Source: Apodospora peruviana (taxonomy: Eukaryota; Ascomycota; Sordariomycetes; Sordariales; Lasiosphaeriaceae). From it: a stretch of DNA of 64,000 nt. The stretch covers positions 526,001-590,000 of the forward strand of contig JAUEDM010000003.1 in the NCBI GenBank assembly GCA_033439685.1, written 5' to 3'. A program made the position numbers and the translations under genes. The notes below the pieces were generated by a model. That model was not told the origin of the DNA. It worked only from the letters and a program-made list of their open reading frames with translations, and made no database searches. Shown one piece after another: positions 1 to 9,496 of the stretch. How positions within the stretch are numbered: the stretch's first letter is position 1; every line of letters starts with the position of its first letter.

Positions 1-906
1 TCTCCCTCAAGTTTGCCATGATGATCGTGTCGCCCTGTAATAAGCGATCATCATCACCCACTGGCTCCTCATCGTCGCCGCTCAGCCCGTGGATCGAGAG
101 CTTTTTCAAGTTAGGAGCAGCCTTGAACAGCGCCGCCAGGTCGGCCAGGTCATGGGCTCCCTCGAGGTCGTAGTGCGCGAGATCGACCTCGCGAAGAAGC
201 GGCAGCGAGCCGCCGGTGGAGCAAAAATGGAAGAGCTCGCCGTAGGTGGTCACGGCGCGGATGGCCTCGAGGGACGGGAGCAGGCTGGCGAGAAGGGACA
301 GCTCGTCGCTCTTGTTTCCCGTCAGCAGCGCGTTGTCGGCGATATCGCGTAGGCGGACCCATTCGGATCGCCTGACCTCGGGGATCTGGGAGACGAAGGT
401 CGCCATACAGGCGTCGTAGTAGGCGCGAACGGTGGCCGGGATCGCGTCAATGTCGGGCCCGGGATGGTGGAAGTGCTGAGGGAGGAAGAGCTCACGCACG
501 AGGCGGGCGAGGTCTGGACGTTCTAGCGCAGTCCTGGCGAGGAGCCACCATTTGGTGTGGCTATAATATTATAAAACGTCAGTCAGGAATCTTTTAGAGC
601 AGTAATTGAACGTAATTACCTGACATCGATATGGTGATAGAGAGGACCGAGGGCGGCATCGTTCAGCCGACGTGAAGTCAGACACAGCGCGTGGAGCGCC
701 CTGGTGTGCTGGTCGTGCTCTCGGCCCTTATTACTATAAGTGCTGGGATACATGTCGGCTGTGTCGCAGTGGCAGTGGCAGCTGACCGGGGAGCAGCCGT
801 TCACACACCGGGCGACCGGCTGCCCGGTGCAGCGCGTGCAGAGGCAGAAGCTCTCGGCGATACGCACGAGGATCTCCGAGGGAAGATTTTGGAATGATAC
901 CACCAT
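1..906 (-). CDS. F-box protein, C-terminus beyond window start
   Basis: Two exons, 620..906 and 1..560, joined across a 59-bp intron (561..619) with a GTAATT donor and TATAG acceptor. Translation starts at 906 with an F-box-like segment (residues about 6-45, LPSEILVRIAESF ... LCLTSRRLNDAALGPLYHHI) interrupted by a Cys-rich insert. After the splice it reads SHTKWWLLARTAL, the usual continuation in fungal F-box proteins, then leucine-rich helical sequence. The second exon has no stop before base 1, so the C-terminus lies outside the window. By family knowledge the F-box docks Skp1 in an SCF ubiquitin ligase and the C-terminal repeats choose the substrate; the substrate is unknown. The neighbouring gene is also an F-box protein on the same strand, but the two sequences are not obvious duplicates. 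Confidence 0.75.
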
Positions 907-1225
907 TTTTGCTTTTGTTTTGGTTTCTTTTTTTAGAGAGGTGGGTTGCTGGGGGCAAAGTTCGGATTTTTAAGTACCTGGTAGGTAGGTGAAAAACGGT
1001 AAAGGGTTAAATACGTAGGTAGACGTACCTACCCGACCAGATGGATTGCTCTAGACCTAATTCGTAATACAATAATTCCAGGCAGATGCGTTGATCCAAA
1101 AGCGTCCCAGCTCTGCCTAATTCATCTCTGCCCGAACATTTAGGCCCCCTTTTGGTCCCCAGATTTTTGCTAAAGCAGTATTGTTGAAATTTAGGTTCTG
1201 ACCTGCGCTAGAAGCTCAAATCGTA
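907..1225. other. Intergenic spacer between two F-box genes
   Basis: No gene is seen. It carries several TAGGTA/TACCTA motifs (about 978-989 and 1014-1033), a dispersed motif found in other spacers of the window, and presumably the promoter of the upstream-facing F-box gene. Confidence 0.6.
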
Positions 1226-2875
1226 TTAGGCCGGAAAATGCTCCTGCACTCTCACCTCTCCATCAGTGATCTGTAGCCAGGCATTAAATTGGCGTGTCGA
1301 AGCCTCCTCTAACAGCCGATATCCAGGATTCCACTGCGGGAATCGGCGCAACGTTTCGCCCGTTTTGATCGTAAGCCTCTCCATCTTCGAGGCGCCGCGC
1401 GAGGCAAAGAAGGGCTCGGCAAAGGCCCGGATAAGAGCTTCGTCCAGCAGCGGTAGGGACGGCTTGTCCTGCGGCCGGGACCAGTCGAAGACGAGGCCGA
1501 CTTCGCAGTGAAGGGTCAGGCGTCGCAGATTGGAGAACGAACCCGCCAGGGCCTCAACTAGTATCTTGTTCGGCCATTCTCCGGACGCCGCATCATCCCG
1601 GGATATGTCAATCTCTAGCGACTCCAAGTCGGGGCAACTTGCGTCAAGCCGGGCTAGATCAGCCACGCCGAGCGTCGGGCGAAAGGCTCCCTCGGGCCTT
1701 TTCGTTTCGATGCAGTGCAGACACAGCCGCTTCAGCCTCGAGTGGCCGGCCAGCGTCTCGATCGGGACAAAGTGCCGCTTGACCGTGAGCTCTTCCAGCG
1801 CGTCGAACGAGGCGAGAAAACTTTCCAGCGGGGGACAGGTCTCGTGGCCCTCGGCCGCCCAGGTCTGAATGGTCAGACTGCGGAGCGCGGTGGCATGCCC
1901 CTGGAACTGTTCGAGCAGGTCGGCCATGGTCGGCCCGCCGGCGTACCGCGGATTCAGGCCAAGGCTGAGGCTCTTGAGCCGGGACCAGTCTAGTCCGTCG
2001 CGCCAACGAGGCCATTCCTTGTCTACGTCCATGTCGTAGCCGCTGAGAGACAGTGACTCGAGCGGTGGAAAAACGACCACCTGTTCGTCGCCTGACGACG
2101 ACGCGAACTGGAAGGTCTTGATAATGGGGTGGTAGATCGGGGGCCTCATGCAGCCGCCGTAATTATTGTGCACCGAGAGGGAGAAGGACTTCAGGTCCGG
2201 ACAGGCGAAAAAGAGCTTTTCGGTGCCCGGAATCACCGTGTTGGGCTTCTCCGGCGTGTCACTCCACGGGCTCGCTGAGACTTTGACGGTGACGACACCC
2301 GGCATCGGGCCGGAAACGGGTCGCGATCCGTCTTCCCTAAGCAGGTGGATCTCTGGTTTGTTGGGGTGCTCGTGCAAAACGCGGAACAAGGTGTCAAATG
2401 CCGGGGAGGGCGAGAATATCCGGACCTGCCGCAGATTCGGGAGCACACTGACAAAGCTGGGCAGCGCCTCTTCGAACTCGGGCCGCATGTCATGGAGCTT
2501 CGTGTGCTCGAAGTCGTGCTCGAAGCGGGAAACGATGTCGATCTCGCATACAGCGGTTGTCTGGGCCGAATTGTGGTCGGCGGCGAGGCGGCGGACCAGC
2601 GCCAGGCTTTCGGCCCACCCGGTCGACTTTGACCTGCGATGCTGGCCCTGGGACATCCCCATCAAATACGCGAGGTGAGTGAGCCGATCAACGACTGGGG
2701 GCCCGACGGTGATTTTTCTGTACAGAATCCGGTTCGCGAGGGGGTAGAGCGCCTTGCAAACTCGACAGAGGCGGGCGAGATCCGCTCTGTCGGCCACATT
2801 CCGCAAGATAAGATACCACACATCGGCACTCAGGCTCATCGCCTTGTCGTCTGTGGTTCCAATCATTCTGGTCAT
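1226..2875 (-). CDS. F-box protein with leucine-rich C-terminal region
   Basis: A single 549-residue reading frame. Residues about 13-57 form an F-box (LSADVWYLILRNVADRADLARLCRVCKALYPLANRILY, quoted in pieces: LSADVWYLILRNV, LARLCRVCKALYPLA). The rest has irregular leucine-rich segments such as LKSLSLGL, LRSLTIQT, LEELTVK, LKRLCLHC and LESLEIDI spaced about 25-30 residues apart, as in divergent fungal F-box/LRR proteins. The likely role is a substrate receptor of an SCF E3 ligase, with Skp1 as partner; the substrate cannot be inferred. The start at 2875 is the first Met of the open frame; a second Met four codons on (MTRMIG) is an alternative. No intron is needed. Confidence 0.85.
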   Translation of the reverse strand: MTRMIGTTDDKAMSLSADVWYLILRNVADRADLARLCRVCKALYPLANRILYRKITVGPPVVDRLTHLAYLMGMSQGQHRRSKSTGWAESLALVRRLAADHNSAQTTAVCEIDIVSRFEHDFEHTKLHDMRPEFEEALPSFVSVLPNLRQVRIFSPSPAFDTLFRVLHEHPNKPEIHLLREDGSRPVSGPMPGVVTVKVSASPWSDTPEKPNTVIPGTEKLFFACPDLKSFSLSVHNNYGGCMRPPIYHPIIKTFQFASSSGDEQVVVFPPLESLSLSGYDMDVDKEWPRWRDGLDWSRLKSLSLGLNPRYAGGPTMADLLEQFQGHATALRSLTIQTWAAEGHETCPPLESFLASFDALEELTVKRHFVPIETLAGHSRLKRLCLHCIETKRPEGAFRPTLGVADLARLDASCPDLESLEIDISRDDAASGEWPNKILVEALAGSFSNLRRLTLHCEVGLVFDWSRPQDKPSLPLLDEALIRAFAEPFFASRGASKMERLTIKTGETLRRFPQWNPGYRLLEEASTRQFNAWLQITDGEVRVQEHFPA

Positions 2876-3602
2876 GTTGTTTTAGGGAACGGTGGTGTCG
2901 AGCGAAAATTGAAATACTTGTAGGCAGTTAAAGTACCCCTAGGTAGGCACCCACCGAGACACAATGACACATTGTGAGAGGGAGGGGCAGAGTCTTGGCA
3001 AAATCCTGCCAGGCACCAATTACAGCCCACAACCGAGGAGCCTTGCCCACAACCACCACATCCTACGACGGAACTCTAGCGACGCCGGCGCATTCACATG
3101 CTCAATGTCCGGTCGATAACGAGCCAAGAGTGGTTAGCCCCGTGGGGGAAACCTACGGTTATTCATAATCATATGGGCCCCTATGCCGATGCTCTCTTTC
3201 CAGTTTCCACTGGAACCAGCCATTATCATTGCCATTTTTTTTCTGGAAAGTGGCTACAGTGGCGCACCCACTACAAAGTTGAAATCTGTGGTCTGGGCCG
3301 GCAATATCAGGTCTCGACCCAAGTGTCAGGGACGTTCTAGAGCTTTGTGCTTCCAGAAGAGGTTAGTAGTCCACTACACACACATGATGGAGGATAAGCC
3401 AATATTGGGTCGTGCATTTGAGCTGAGAACTCAATGATGGAGCAAGTATTTAATTCTGTGGGCTTTCCCCGTGGACCTGATGGAATGGGATGCCATGGCA
3501 TCATCATTGTGTGGCCTGACCATCGCCAACGAAAATCCGCCCCAAATCAGGAGAAATTGAGCAAGACAAGACGCCCGTCCGTCCGTCCGTCCGTCCGTCA
3601 AG
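2876..3602. other. Intergenic region
   Basis: Divergent spacer between the F-box gene and the propeller gene. No convincing gene; the short frames at 3098-3437 have no recognisable sequence. It ends in a CCGT microsatellite directly before the next start codon. Confidence 0.55.
3575..3598. repeat. (CCGT)6 microsatellite
   Basis: Six perfect CCGT units lie four bases upstream of the ATG at 3603, so they would fall in the 5' leader of the following gene. Confidence 0.9.
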
Positions 3603-5865
3603 ATGGGCCTCGAAGACACATTCAGCTTCGATCGAGCGGCCTACCGTAAGAAGCTGTCGAATCGACCCACAAGAGACTTGCAAACACACGAAATCATCAA
3701 GCAGCGACAGCATGTCTCGGCCGGCGTCTCCATGGCCAGCGGCATCGGTCTTGCCCCGTTCACCATTGGACATCAGCTTGGCCGGCACAGCCTATGGCGC
3801 CCGACGCATGTACGTTGCCAGCGAGAAGCTGAGCATGATCGAGGCCGAGCTCCGCAAGCGCGGCGAGGACCTCCACAAAACGACCGCCAAGGACGTCCTG
3901 ATCCCGTTAGGCATCGGCGCCGTCACTTTGGGCGTGGGCGTCGGCCTGGAGGCCGTCATTGACGGATCCGCGGCCCAGGGCGCCATCTCCAGTTCTGCTG
4001 AAGCGAACCCAGGTCCCGCCGTGGAGGCAGCGGTCCAGGAAGTGTTCACCGATCCCGGCCAGCTTGTGCATGATGCCATCCAGGAGATGGAGATGCAGGT
4101 GCACGAGATCGGGGCGCTTGTGACGGGTGGACAAGCGAGCGACATGATTGCGTCCAATATCGACGTTTCGTTTATTACTGGCGGGCTCGATGCTGCGAAT
4201 CCCGGTCTGCTCGTCGGGCTCGCAGCCGGCATGGCGCTCGCCCACGTGGCAGAGGTGCAAGCCGCGAAGTGGACCACAGGACGGGTCACCACGTTTCTGG
4301 TCGGCCGGGACCGACGGGGAAAAGGGCAGGGGTTTGTAGAAGGTGTCGTCCCCGAGACCTGCAAGCGACAGGATGCTGTCATGTACAGTCGCTGTGGGAA
4401 TGGCTTTTCTCGTCAGACGACGTCTTATTTTCGTGAGTTTCCCCATGCCTTTCTGTCTGGTCCAAGCCGTGGCTGATTATGTTCTTTAGATTGTTGTGCG
4501 TGTGAGGATGATGGTTTCCTGTGCTGCGATACTTGTGCGGAATCGAACGGTGGATGTCTCGATCCGGAGAACCATGTCATGACCCGCGTGGTCAACACCG
4601 AGACCCCGGACAGCTGTCTGACCATGAGGAGCGTCGCCAGGGACGTCCGGCTTCCTAACATTAATACCACGTGTGCTCGCTGCCATACCAGCATTAAACA
4701 CCGGGACTACTACCGTATGTCTCAGCCCCTTCCGTCTCTCCATTCTGCAACGACACATGCTAATCATCGCCGGTCTGACAGACTGTTGCAAATGCGCTAA
4801 TGACACCTTCACCATGTGTGCCCCCTGCTTCAAGCAAGGCAACTGGTGCCTCGAGCCAACCCACTGTTCCATCTTCCTCATCAAAGGCGCAGAAGGTCCA
4901 GCCACACCGCCACAACAAGTGTTCCTCCACTGTCATGACCGCTCAACCTACAGAATAGAATGCGCCCCAGCCTTCGCCAAGCAAGACGACCGCGTCCTGA
5001 TGCTCGCATGGACCGACGGGGAATACAGCGGTAGCCTCTGCACCTCCACCTCCACCACCGGGGTCGTCTGGGCTCCGGCGGCACAGAAGCTCCCCTTCAG
5101 CGAGGACTCGGTGTCCGGATCAGCCGGCCTCGCGTACGCCGCCCATTCAGGCACGACCTACCTCGGATGGATGACCGGCTCGTACAAGCTCAACATCGTC
5201 TCTACCAAAATCGACCACTCTCGAACCCGACGCGTGGAGCCTGCCTGTTCGGACCACGAAGCTGGCGAAATCCGAGAAATATCATCTCCACGGGGTTTCC
5301 TTGGCTTTCGTGAAACCATATCTCATCGCCGCCTGGCTGGGTAGCGACTACCACATCAGACTCGCCAGTAGCACCGACGGAGGCGCAAGCTGGTGCTTGG
5401 TCGTCAAACTGGACTCCGAGGCCTTTTTACGGCCGACCGAACCTGGTGACCTCGCCGAAAGGTGAGTTGGTGTTGACGTGGTCTACGGTCTCCGAAAAGA
5501 TGGCCATGAGACGGACCTGCGTGGATATCCATAACCTCACCTTTGGAGATGTTGAGACATGCGACTTTGGCGAGACCAAGAAGTCTGCTGATTTGGACTG
5601 GGATGGGCAGGGGACGGAGTGGTGGGTTGTGAGGAGCAAGGACAAGAACGTGCAGGTTTCGATAAGAGGGAATGATCATGGGGATGATGGGGAGAGTAAT
5701 ATTGGGTGGAAGACGTTTCCGTTGAATGAGGCCTTCACGGCGGCGGCGTCGGGCCCGTCCATTTGCTGTTTTAGGGATAAGGTGGTGGTTGGGTGGCAGG
5801 GGCCGGATAACAAGAAGGGGCTGAAGAAGAGGCTCTTCTTGGGGGCGGTTTTGCCTGTAGCTTGA
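3603..5865 (+). pseudogene. Frameshifted gene: tandem Cys fingers plus Asp-box propeller
   Basis: The frame opens MGLEDTFSFDRAAYRKKLS, a start I recognise from a fungal family of unknown function. Introns at 4433..4489 and 4715..4781 have good GTGAGT/GTATGT donors and join two similar Cys-rich repeats, YFHCCACEDDGFLCCDTC and YYHCCKCANDTFTMCAPC, probably zinc-binding. The C-terminal ~300 residues look like a sialidase-type beta-propeller with an Asp-box (SSTDGGASW). Continuity needs three shifts of the same sign, each explained by one extra base in a homopolymer: CCCC near 3757-3760, AAAA near 5207-5210 and TTTTT near 5423-5427. With the extra base ignored, the flanking frames join into sensible sequence (for example ISLAGTAYGARR after the first). 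Other long genes in the window show no such shifts, so decay is somewhat likelier than sequencing error, but both remain open. No catalytic sialidase arginines were identified. Confidence 0.7.
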
Positions 5866-6797
5866 ACACTCTAATTAGGAGAGTAGTTAGGTACCTTGGG
5901 TAGTCCGGCATAATTGTAAGGTAGAGAGTTACGTGAAGCACAAACCTGTTTGGAAGGCATCCAATGCTTATGATCCAGTCATCTAAGGAGACATGGGAAC
6001 TGTAAAAAACTTGGTCATCCGATCTATATTTCAACACATGTAGTAACCTCCTAGAAGGCTATTATACCCACCTAGAATGCAACCGCAGCCCGTTCCGTCG
6101 CCATCTTGACCTTCTTCCCGCGATGCTAACTGTAACCTCGCATTCAAGCAGATGCTGATGCGCAATATTATACGTTATAAAATCCGGATAGATGCCTATA
6201 TCTAGCGGCGCTTTTTAATCATCTAAAAAGTCAATAAACGTTACAGTCATAACTAAGCCGTAACTTTATTACTTACCTATCCTACATCTAGACCTAGAAA
6301 CTTCGGGCCCATTAGATTTCCCGTTCCTAGCGGTAAGAATGATTACTTCCTGCTCTCTTAAAACTTGCAGCTTAAAGTGGAGATGGTTAGGTAGACAACC
6401 GGGAGTTCCTCGTTAAGCCCTAGCTCGCCATGATTGCAGTCTTGTGCCTGTTCACCTAGGAATATGTGTGTGGATTGCGCAGGTCCTGCAGCACTCGGCA
6501 CACGTCAAGTTTACCGAGTATTCCTTATGGATAAAACGTTGACTCTGTCCTCGGTATCGTTTTTGTTCAATTCTTGAGCATCTGAGTAAACTCGACGACT
6601 CTTAAGACAACCCTTACCAGCACAGGTTTCCCACACACAACACTGGCTTGGAATTATTAGTCATACAAGTGGTTCGTTCAACAAGGGCCTCAAGATCACC
6701 TTTAACCAAAAGACGACTTGGAATACGAGCCAAAGCTTTTATTTGTATTGATATTTGGGCACGATTCGGGACTGGGGGTATCGCATTTGCAATGCGT
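5866..6797. other. AT-rich intergenic region
   Basis: Convergent spacer without a supported gene. AT-rich between about 6130 and 6350; no repeat unit or RNA gene recognised. Confidence 0.55.
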
Positions 6798-8126
6798 TCA
6801 AAATATCCGGCTCTCTCCGATAGCACACACGTCAAACAGCCCTGCCTGGGGCAAGCCCTTGGCCTTAAGTGCCTCCTTGAGCTTCTCAGGGGGTTCCGCA
6901 ACAGGCTCGCTCGTCAGCGCCCACGTGCCCCAGTGAATCCCTATAGCCTTCTGGCATCTCGTGTCCAGAAAGATTTCGACGGCGTCAAGGGGGCTTGCGT
7001 GCACCGGGCTGTACATCATGCGCGGGTGGTAGGCTCCGATGGGAATCAGGCCCACGTCGAACGGTCCTCGCAGCTGGCCGATCTGCGTAAACTGCGGATT
7101 CCGGGGCAACTCGTCGAAGCCCGGTCCGAGTTCGTCGATGCCTTCGGGCACATTGCGGTAACCTGTGTCGCCGGCGAACCAGACCGACTTGCCGCCCGAA
7201 GAGACGGCCCAAGATGCCCACAAGGCGCTGTCTTTGTCAAAGGGCGACCGCATGCAACCATGCTGGCTAGGAAGGCAGGATACGCGGACCGAGATACTCT
7301 CGGGGCCATCACAGCCACTGGCGTCCTGAGGTCGATCGGTCGTCGTCTTGTTGGGGTTTTCCAAGACAACATGGGCATCGTCCCACCAGTCCATCTCTGT
7401 CACTGCGGTGATGCCAGCCTCACGGAACCATGCTGCCCTGTTCAAACCGCAAAAGAAGTGGACTCGTGGATACAGGTGAGCAAGTTCCTTTACTGTCGGC
7501 AAAGACAGGTGGTCGTGGTGGTCGTGGCTGATGAAGACTGCATCGAGGGCGGGAAAATCGCCTGGCTTGCACGCGGGCGGAGTGAAGCGCCTGGGTGAAG
7601 CCGCGTTGAACTTTTCCTCGAAAACGGGGTCGAACAGGGCGCGGAAGCCTGAAGGGAACTCGACAAAGCAGGTTGCGTGGCCTATCCACGTCGCGCGGAG
7701 AGTATCGGTCTTGGTGCGCGAGGGCAAAAAAGTAGGGGAGACGTGTGGAATCTTGGCATCAGAGGCGTCGGGCACTGGAAGCTTCCCCTGCAGACGGTAG
7801 CTGTCACAGGTGAGTCATGACGGGTCAGTTGTCCGATTGGTCTGGAGAAAGCAATGTAATTACCGAGCAAAGATGAAAGCCGCACGAAGGAGCGAAACGC
7901 CTTTCCAGCCATACGATGGGAAAGGGTTCCCAAAGAGAACGGGGCGCCCGGCCTTGGTCTTGACGTGGTGTGCTTTTGCGTCGTCCGGAACGGTGCCGGG
8001 CTTGACGGCGACGGTGCAAGCGTACGATTCGGATCCCATGATGGGCGTAGATGATGTGAATTGTGGAAATAGAAAGCTTGCAAGCAGGCGCTGACAACAA
8101 CCGACCAAAACTTCATAAACGCCCAT
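6798..8126 (-). CDS. NAPE-PLD-like metallo-beta-lactamase-fold hydrolase
   Basis: Two exons, 7864..8126 and 6798..7800, joined over a 63-bp intron (7801..7863), giving 421 residues, or 392 if the Met at 8039 (MGSESYACTV) is used. The second exon carries the family core: WIGHATCFVEF, the metal site HDHHDHL (HxHxDH), VWFAGDTGY with the bridging Asp, and a late HWGTW histidine. This order matches N-acylphosphatidylethanolamine phospholipase D and the related bacterial UlaG-like hydrolases; the predicted chemistry is zinc-dependent phosphodiester (or lactone) hydrolysis of a lipid. There is no clear signal peptide when translation starts at 8039; the longer start gives a hydrophobic N-terminus (VGCCQRLLASFLF) that could be a membrane anchor. 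Substrate is inferred from family only. Confidence 0.88.
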
Positions 8127-8265
8127 TGTGTTGCGGAGAAATGAAGTAATTAATCTGTGCTAATGTCAAATCGTCATTCCAGGTTGAAGACGGTACTAAC
8201 ACGTACGCCTGTGCGGGTGTGCCATTGTCATTGGCAGACGGGGATGTTCTGCGTGATTCGGGTTG

Positions 8266-9245
8266 CTTAATGGATGGATGGATGGAATTTATTTCGCCCC
8301 GAGGCACTAAGCCTAAAGGGCCTATGCACGCTAACTACATTCGGTTCATCCAATTCTGCCATTGTCTCGTCCAAGCCCTCTACTTTTTCACCTTTAGACC
8401 ACCCGACGCCTCTTGTCGTATTATGAGCAGATCGCCTGGGAGTTTATATTCTCCAAGTGTTCAGCGTCCTAACTTCAGCAGCTAAAGCAGGATCTGCTGG
8501 TTGAGGCTACAGGGGCCCCTTGGTCAAGTTCTCTTACTACGATGCATCTATTCTCTGTGCGTCCAAATCCAGTCTTCCCGTTGACATGGCATACTTGATT
8601 GTTGCCCGAACTGCCTTCATGTCTGGCGACCATTTCTTAGGGTCCGATGGCGCTTTTCCTCCCAGATAGTACGAGAGACTCCCCCGTCTTGTCGTTGTAC
8701 ATTGCAGCATACCTTCTCGTAGAGCCGTCCACCTTACGCATCGTAGCAGGAAGTGATCCACAGTTTCCCTCCCGTGACCGCAATCGCATAGGTCGAATTC
8801 AGCTGCCCTGATTTTATATAAAAATCTGTTCAATCTCGCCATACCTGTCCGAAGTTGTGCCAGTACGCAGGCCTCATTTCGCTTCAGCTTGTCGTACAGG
8901 TCGTGAGTGTGTCTGCCCGGGAGCGCCACATCAATGATCTTTGAGAAATTGCCCACCCCTTCTGGGAGCCTTGTTCGCTGTTGCTTGGTTGTTGCTAGTC
9001 TAATCGAAGTTGACTTAGCCTGCTGTGCGCGGTGGTATGGTGCATGCCCTTGCTTTGTTGCCCTTTGTGCTGCTGCTTTTGCTTTAGATCCTAGTGAAAA
9101 GTCACTGTCTGTTGGTACCCACTGGAAAACCACTGAGTTACCTCTTTGGTTCAGCAGTTTGGTCGACTCGTATATTTGTCGTATCATGGCTTGGCCTGAC
9201 TGCTGCTGCGGTTGACCAATTGCTCTCAGCGCTACCTTAGGTATA
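8266..9245 (-). mobile_element. 5'-truncated Tad-type LINE fragment
   Basis: Roughly 1 kb of a non-LTR retrotransposon, 3' end at the low coordinate. Only the C-terminal part of the reverse transcriptase/RNase H polyprotein remains, followed by about 270 bp of 3' sequence ending near a (TGGA)n run at 8268-8283 on the plus strand. The 5' break lies at about 9237-9250. Truncation from the 5' end is what incomplete target-primed reverse transcription leaves. Exact ends and target-site duplications were not determined. Confidence 0.75.
8537..9240 (-). pseudogene. LINE polyprotein remnant: RNase H end and CCHC knuckle
   Basis: The frame reads ALRAIGQPQQQSGQAM and QWVPTDSDFSLGSKAKAAA, the end of a Tad-type RNase H domain, then a lysine/arginine-rich stretch and the terminal knuckle CDCGHGRETVDHFLLRC (C-x-C-x8-H-x4-C), which is typical of these polyproteins. 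It stops at 8537. The endonuclease, reverse transcriptase and most of RNase H are absent, so it cannot be autonomous. The frame is otherwise intact, which suggests a fairly recent insertion or little mutation since then. Confidence 0.8.
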
Positions 9246-9496
9246 TATTAGATTCAAGGCAGGTAACGTGTCGCACTATCACCTGTGCAGAGATGATAAT
9301 GCCAAGGTCAGTCTAGCCTGTTACGGAATATGCAGGCTCGGTCTCGGCCACTCTGTAATCCGTAATCCGTATGATTATGTGTATCAAGAGAGGGAGGGGT
9401 TTCTTCGAATGCGGCTGAGCAGATTTTGACCTCAGCCCTCAAACCCCGTACAAACACAACATGCGAAACTGGATAGAGAACAAGTGATCCCACGCA

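Noticed and set aside
3714..3776. Tiny intron in place of the first frameshift of the propeller gene
   Set aside because: Candidate GT-AG pairs of 26, 29, 51 and 63 bp have the wrong length modulo 3 to restore frame; a 19-bp pair fits but is too short to splice.
6648..7598. 316-codon plus-strand frame
   Set aside because: Antisense to the metallo-beta-lactamase-fold gene, with no family features.
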